Source: Phycisphaerales bacterium
GTDB taxonomy: Bacteria > Planctomycetota > Phycisphaerae > Phycisphaerales > UBA1924
Direction of reading: 5' to 3'
DNA length: 64,000 bases
NCBI GenBank assembly: GCA_022843045.1
Contig: JALHOJ010000012.1
Location: 1-64,000 of the forward strand
The notes under the pieces are model-generated. The model had not been told where the DNA came from and did not search any database. It saw nothing but the letters and a program-made list of their open reading frames with translations. The translations under genes were made by a program, and so were the position numbers. Shown piece by piece: positions 61,013-64,000 of this stretch (its first letter is position 1; each line of letters opens with the position of its first letter).

Positions 61013-61747
61013 ATGGCACTCGCCGCGAACGCTTCGAACTCCACCGTCCGCCTGTACGACGACGACGCCGACCACCTGATCTCCGCAGAGGCTGTGCCGG
61101 AGAAGGTGGTGCTGCTGCCCAACGGCCAGGCCCGTGTGCAGCGGCCCGAGGACATGCAGGAACGCATTCGCATCATGTGGGGCCAGGACCTGCTGCGTGA
61201 TCTGCTCGATGGCCGCTACCGCACGGTGGTCTGCGGCGTGAACGAATCCGACAACAGCCACGGCGTGATCAGCCAGGTCTGCGACCTCGTGTCCACCAGT
61301 CAGTGGGCCAACGCGACCGTGACCAAGTACGCCAAAGTGTTCCTTGATTCCGCCGGCACCCTCACGGGCGGCGACAAGGAGCCGTACGTGCTCAAGTTTG
61401 ATCTGGACAAACTGCTGGTGCTTGCGATCCTGCGCCCCCGCGGCCGCGATCACTTCACGCTGCACGATCTGGGGCGTGGCTTCCGCACGGTGGTGAAGAT
61501 GCTGCGCGACCGCCACGACCGCAGCCCCGTCGCGAGCGTGAGTTTCCTGAATGCCAAGGCGAATCGCCTCGTCGGCCCCGACCACAAGGAACCCAGCTTC
61601 GAGAGCGTTCTAGGCACGATGTTCGACGCGGGGTTCCGGGGCGATGTGTACACGAGTTCTGCGATGTGGCGCGTGGGGAACGTGGGCGTGTTCCCGAGCT
61701 ATCCGTTTCCGGAAGGGGTGGAGCGGATTCGGGGTGGGAGTTCGTGA
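61013..61747 (+). CDS. Conserved-looking cytoplasmic protein of unknown function
   Basis: Protein of 244 residues with a strong ribosome binding site (AAGGAG 7 nt before ATG 61013). There is no signal peptide or membrane helix. Features are ERIRIMWGQDLLRDLLDGRY, RTVVCGVNESDNSHGVISQV, FDLDKLLVLAILRPRGRDHF and ASVSFLNAKANRLVGPDHKE, with a mixed alpha/beta composition. I do not recognise a family. It sits between two secreted-protein genes but looks independent of them. Confidence 0.7.
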   Translation: MALAANASNSTVRLYDDDADHLISAEAVPEKVVLLPNGQARVQRPEDMQERIRIMWGQDLLRDLLDGRYRTVVCGVNESDNSHGVISQVCDLVSTSQWANATVTKYAKVFLDSAGTLTGGDKEPYVLKFDLDKLLVLAILRPRGRDHFTLHDLGRGFRTVVKMLRDRHDRSPVASVSFLNAKANRLVGPDHKEPSFESVLGTMFDAGFRGDVYTSSAMWRVGNVGVFPSYPFPEGVERIRGGSS

Positions 61748-61843
61748 TCCACGTAGGAACCGAGCGGCGCAAGCCGCCGGCCGAGCGTGGTGCGATGCGA
61801 GAGAGCTCAAGCACGTTGGCCGTGGGCTTGCGCCCCGCGGTTC

Positions 61844-64000
61844 TTAGAGGCACGGGCCTTCGCTGAAGACGCTCAGGTAGCTGTCGATATCCAGCGGATC
61901 AAACAGCGAGCCGTCATTGTTGAAGTCGATGTCGTTGCAGTTCGCCTCGGCGGGCATGCACGGCCCTTCGCTGTACACGCTCAGGAACGCGTCGATGTCG
62001 ATTGGATCAAACGCGGAACAGTCGTTGTTGAAGTCGAGATTGTCGCACGGGAAGGGCGAAGCGCCGACCACGTCGACCGACACATCGTTGCTCACGATGC
62101 TCGCGCACGATGCGGTTACCTCCACGTCGTAAGAGGCTTGCTCGGCCTGCGTCACGCCCGTGATCGTGAGTTCGGCGGTCGTCGCGCCCGCGTAGATCGC
62201 GCCGCTAGGCTGCACGCCATCGGAAACATCAACACCGTTGCGCCGCCACTGATAGGTGATCGTTCCCACGCCGCCAGCCTGCACAGAGAGCGTCGCAACA
62301 TCACCCGTGCAGAACGCGCTCGCCACCGCCGCGACGTTGCCCGCGATGGTGTCAATCAGCATGCTGCCGGGCTGTGCTCCTGCGCCCCCGGCCGATTCCA
62401 CCGTGCCGGTGAAGTTGTTGAAGCACGAGTAAACGGCGATGCGCCCGCCGCCGCCACCGTGGTTACCGCCGCACGCGTTGTTGAATCCATTGGCGCGAAT
62501 CGCACCCGCGCCATTGATCGTCGGTACCGTGATCCACACGCTGCCGCCCGAGCCGGAACCAGCCGCGACGCTCGAAGTGCCGCCGTTGGAGATAATCTCG
62601 CCGTCATTGGTGAGTGTTCCACCGACGATGATTCGTGCCGCTCCGCCGCCGTTTGATCCGGGACCGTTTCCGTTGCTGCCGCCACCACTGCCCAGATCGG
62701 TGGGTTGCGTCGCACTGCCGTACGTTCCGCCGCCGAAGGGAGTGCCTCCGCCTGCGCCCGCTGCGCCGTTGCCGCCATACCCACCTGCGCCGCCGCGCCC
62801 GAGGCAGAACACGTCTGGCGTACTGCCGCCCGCGCCAAGTCCTTGTCCGCTTCCATAGCCACACGATGAAACGTCGATCGCGCTTCCCGCCTCAATGATC
62901 ACATTACCGGCGACGTCAATAAGCAGTCCACTTATGCTGCTCGGGGGGTGACTCAATCGCACGCTGTTGCGAAGCACCAGATCCACGTTCGCTTGCGACA
63001 CGATGAGCGGCTGAGACAACGCTGTCGTGCCCTGTCCGCTGTAGATGAGTTGAGGACGTGTGCTGGGCTGACCCTCAAGGTACACCGATCCTGGCCCGCC
63101 GCCGCTTGAGCCAAGACATTCGATGGTGCCGCTGAATCCCGTGCGATTCGCATACACAGCGATGCGCCCGCCGCCGGCGCCAATTGGCCCGCCGCACGCG
63201 TTATTGAAGCCATTCGCGCGGACGGCACCGGCACCGTTGAGTGTCGGTGTCGTGATCCACACGCTCCCGCCTGAGCCGGAACCTGCTGCCACGCTCGACG
63301 TCCCGCCGTTGGCGATGATCTCGCCGTTGTTGGTCAGTGTCCCGCCGACAATGATGCGTGCTGCGCCGCCGCCGTTCGCGCCGGGCTCGTTGCCATTGCT
63401 CCCGCCGCCGCTGCCTAGGTCGGTTGGACTTGCATAAGAGCCATACGTGCCGCCACCAAACGGCGTGCCCGCGCCAGCGCCCGCGCCGCCGCTCCCGCCG
63501 TACCCCGCCGCGCCACCTCTCCCCGTGCAGAACGTGTCCGTCGTGTTCCCACCCGCGCCAGGCCCTTGCGAACCCGCAAAGCCTCGCGCCGACACGTCAA
63601 TTCCGCTGCCCGCTTCGATGCTGAGGTTGCCGGCGATGTCGATGAGAAGCCCGCTTGCGTTGCCTCGGGGGTGGCTCAACTTCGCGCTGTTGCGCAGCTC
63701 AACATCAACGTTCCCGTCTGCCACAACGAGCGGCTCTGACAGCGCCGTCGTCCCCTGGCCGCTGTAAATAAGTTGAGGCCGCGCGTTGGGCAGGCCATCG
63801 AGATAGATCGTTCCCGGTCCGCCTCCGCTTCCGCCTTGACATTGGATGGTGCCCGTGAAGCCGGTGCGGTTGCCGTAAACGGCGATGCGGCCGCCACCCG
63901 CGCCGCTGTTGCCGCAGGCGTTGTTGAAGGCGTCAGCGCGGAAGGCACCAGCGCCAACGATCGTCGGTGCGGTCATCCATATGCTGCCGCCTGATCCTGA
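61844..64000 (-). CDS. Secreted Gly-rich repeat protein with Ig-like domain and dockerin tail (5' end missing)
   Basis: Partial minus-strand gene of at least 719 codons; its start lies beyond base 64000. The visible part begins in a 240-residue repeat (copies about 720-723 nt apart) containing SGSGGSVWITTPTLNGAG, RANGFNNACGG, GGGRIAVY and GTPFGGGTYGS, a Gly-rich parallel beta-helix-like pattern. An Ig-like/PKD-like region follows (LSVQAGGVGTITYQWRRNGV). The end (61847-62047) carries two dockerin-like modules, the first with an extra Cys (FNNDCSAFDP). Probably a cell-surface fibre. Confidence 0.82.
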   Translation of the reverse strand, partial: SGSGGSIWMTAPTIVGAGAFRADAFNNACGNSGAGGGRIAVYGNRTGFTGTIQCQGGSGGGPGTIYLDGLPNARPQLIYSGQGTTALSEPLVVADGNVDVELRNSAKLSHPRGNASGLLIDIAGNLSIEAGSGIDVSARGFAGSQGPGAGGNTTDTFCTGRGGAAGYGGSGGAGAGAGTPFGGGTYGSYASPTDLGSGGGSNGNEPGANGGGAARIIVGGTLTNNGEIIANGGTSSVAAGSGSGGSVWITTPTLNGAGAVRANGFNNACGGPIGAGGGRIAVYANRTGFSGTIECLGSSGGGPGSVYLEGQPSTRPQLIYSGQGTTALSQPLIVSQANVDLVLRNSVRLSHPPSSISGLLIDVAGNVIIEAGSAIDVSSCGYGSGQGLGAGGSTPDVFCLGRGGAGGYGGNGAAGAGGGTPFGGGTYGSATQPTDLGSGGGSNGNGPGSNGGGAARIIVGGTLTNDGEIISNGGTSSVAAGSGSGGSVWITVPTINGAGAIRANGFNNACGGNHGGGGGRIAVYSCFNNFTGTVESAGGAGAQPGSMLIDTIAGNVAAVASAFCTGDVATLSVQAGGVGTITYQWRRNGVDVSDGVQPSGAIYAGATTAELTITGVTQAEQASYDVEVTASCASIVSNDVSVDVVGASPFPCDNLDFNNDCSAFDPIDIDAFLSVYSEGPCMPAEANCNDIDFNNDGSLFDPLDIDSYLSVFSEGPCL

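Overview
The window looks like a high-GC chromosome segment from a Planctomycetota bacterium, most likely class Phycisphaerae (order Phycisphaerales). The evidence is the run of secreted proteins ending in paired Cys-flanked, dockerin-like calcium-binding modules (DFNNDGSxFDPxDID...FSEGPC). A PTPG/RRRR PEP-CTERM-type tail, pseudopilin-like proteins, DUF1028 and GH57 proteins, and an LptD/LolA-like outer-membrane set agree with this. There are no rRNA genes, insertion sequences, prophage genes or CRISPR arrays. One tRNA gene, tRNA-Ala(CGC), is present.

Layout. 1-1.7 kb: 5' two thirds of pyruvate phosphate dikinase (minus). 2.1-4.5 and 9.6-11.0 kb: two related secreted W-N-G-T-x-W repeat proteins with dockerin tails, flanking pabB, recA with a strong promoter and terminator, and a secreted squalene-cyclase-like repeat protein. 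11.1-12.4 kb: VapBC-like toxin-antitoxin pair, then ubiX. 12.5-16.2 kb: PilZ protein, HDOD protein and an ABC transporter (FtsX-like permease plus ATPase). 16.4-16.9 kb: a compact transcription unit with promoter, terminator, strong hairpins and a 14-nt perfect complement to the consensus 16S rRNA 3' end in front of a 17-codon ORF. This is the most unusual element seen. 17-21.5 kb (all minus): YkgJ-like protein, cyclodeaminase-like protein, membrane anti-sigma factor and ECF sigma factor, coaC-type flavoprotein and rpoZ. 21.9-27.8 kb: DUF3553 protein, small coiled-coil protein, LuxR-type regulator, LOG-family protein, HD-GYP-like protein and an HTH/membrane protein. 27.9-34.8 kb: secretome cluster of a GH57-like enzyme, four further exported or envelope proteins and a pseudopilin; one paralogous pair carries two different C-terminal sorting tails. 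35.3-39.9 kb: filamentous-haemagglutinin-like protein. 40.1-42.0 kb: response regulator and MgtE. 42.1-51.3 kb: zinc-ribbon protein, lipoprotein, LptD, LolA-like protein and a TPR-peptidase. 51.5-55.8 kb: DUF456 protein, penicillin-acylase-family lipoprotein and a second LOG protein. 55.9-64 kb: DUF1028/FG-GAP/dockerin protein, M12B-like metallopeptidase with dockerins, an unrecognised cytoplasmic protein, and the C-terminal part of a Gly-rich repeat protein with dockerins.

How the genes relate. Eight of the secreted proteins carry two tandem copies of the same tail, so the cell probably uses one shared cell-surface or assembly mechanism for hydrolases, peptidases and propeller-like proteins. 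LptD and the LolA-like protein fit a diderm envelope. The PilZ, HDOD, HD-GYP-like and receiver proteins suggest second-messenger and phosphorelay control.

Non-coding structure. Many intergenic gaps hold inverted repeats made of short purine/pyrimidine words (arms up to 32 bp, perfect at 51.3 kb), in several word families. A second dispersed palindrome, centred on GCGxCCGTCAGG(G/A)AGC, also occurs inside the lptD linker. Gene starts were chosen by eye from ribosome binding sites and signal peptides; all family names are recognition from sequence, with no database search.
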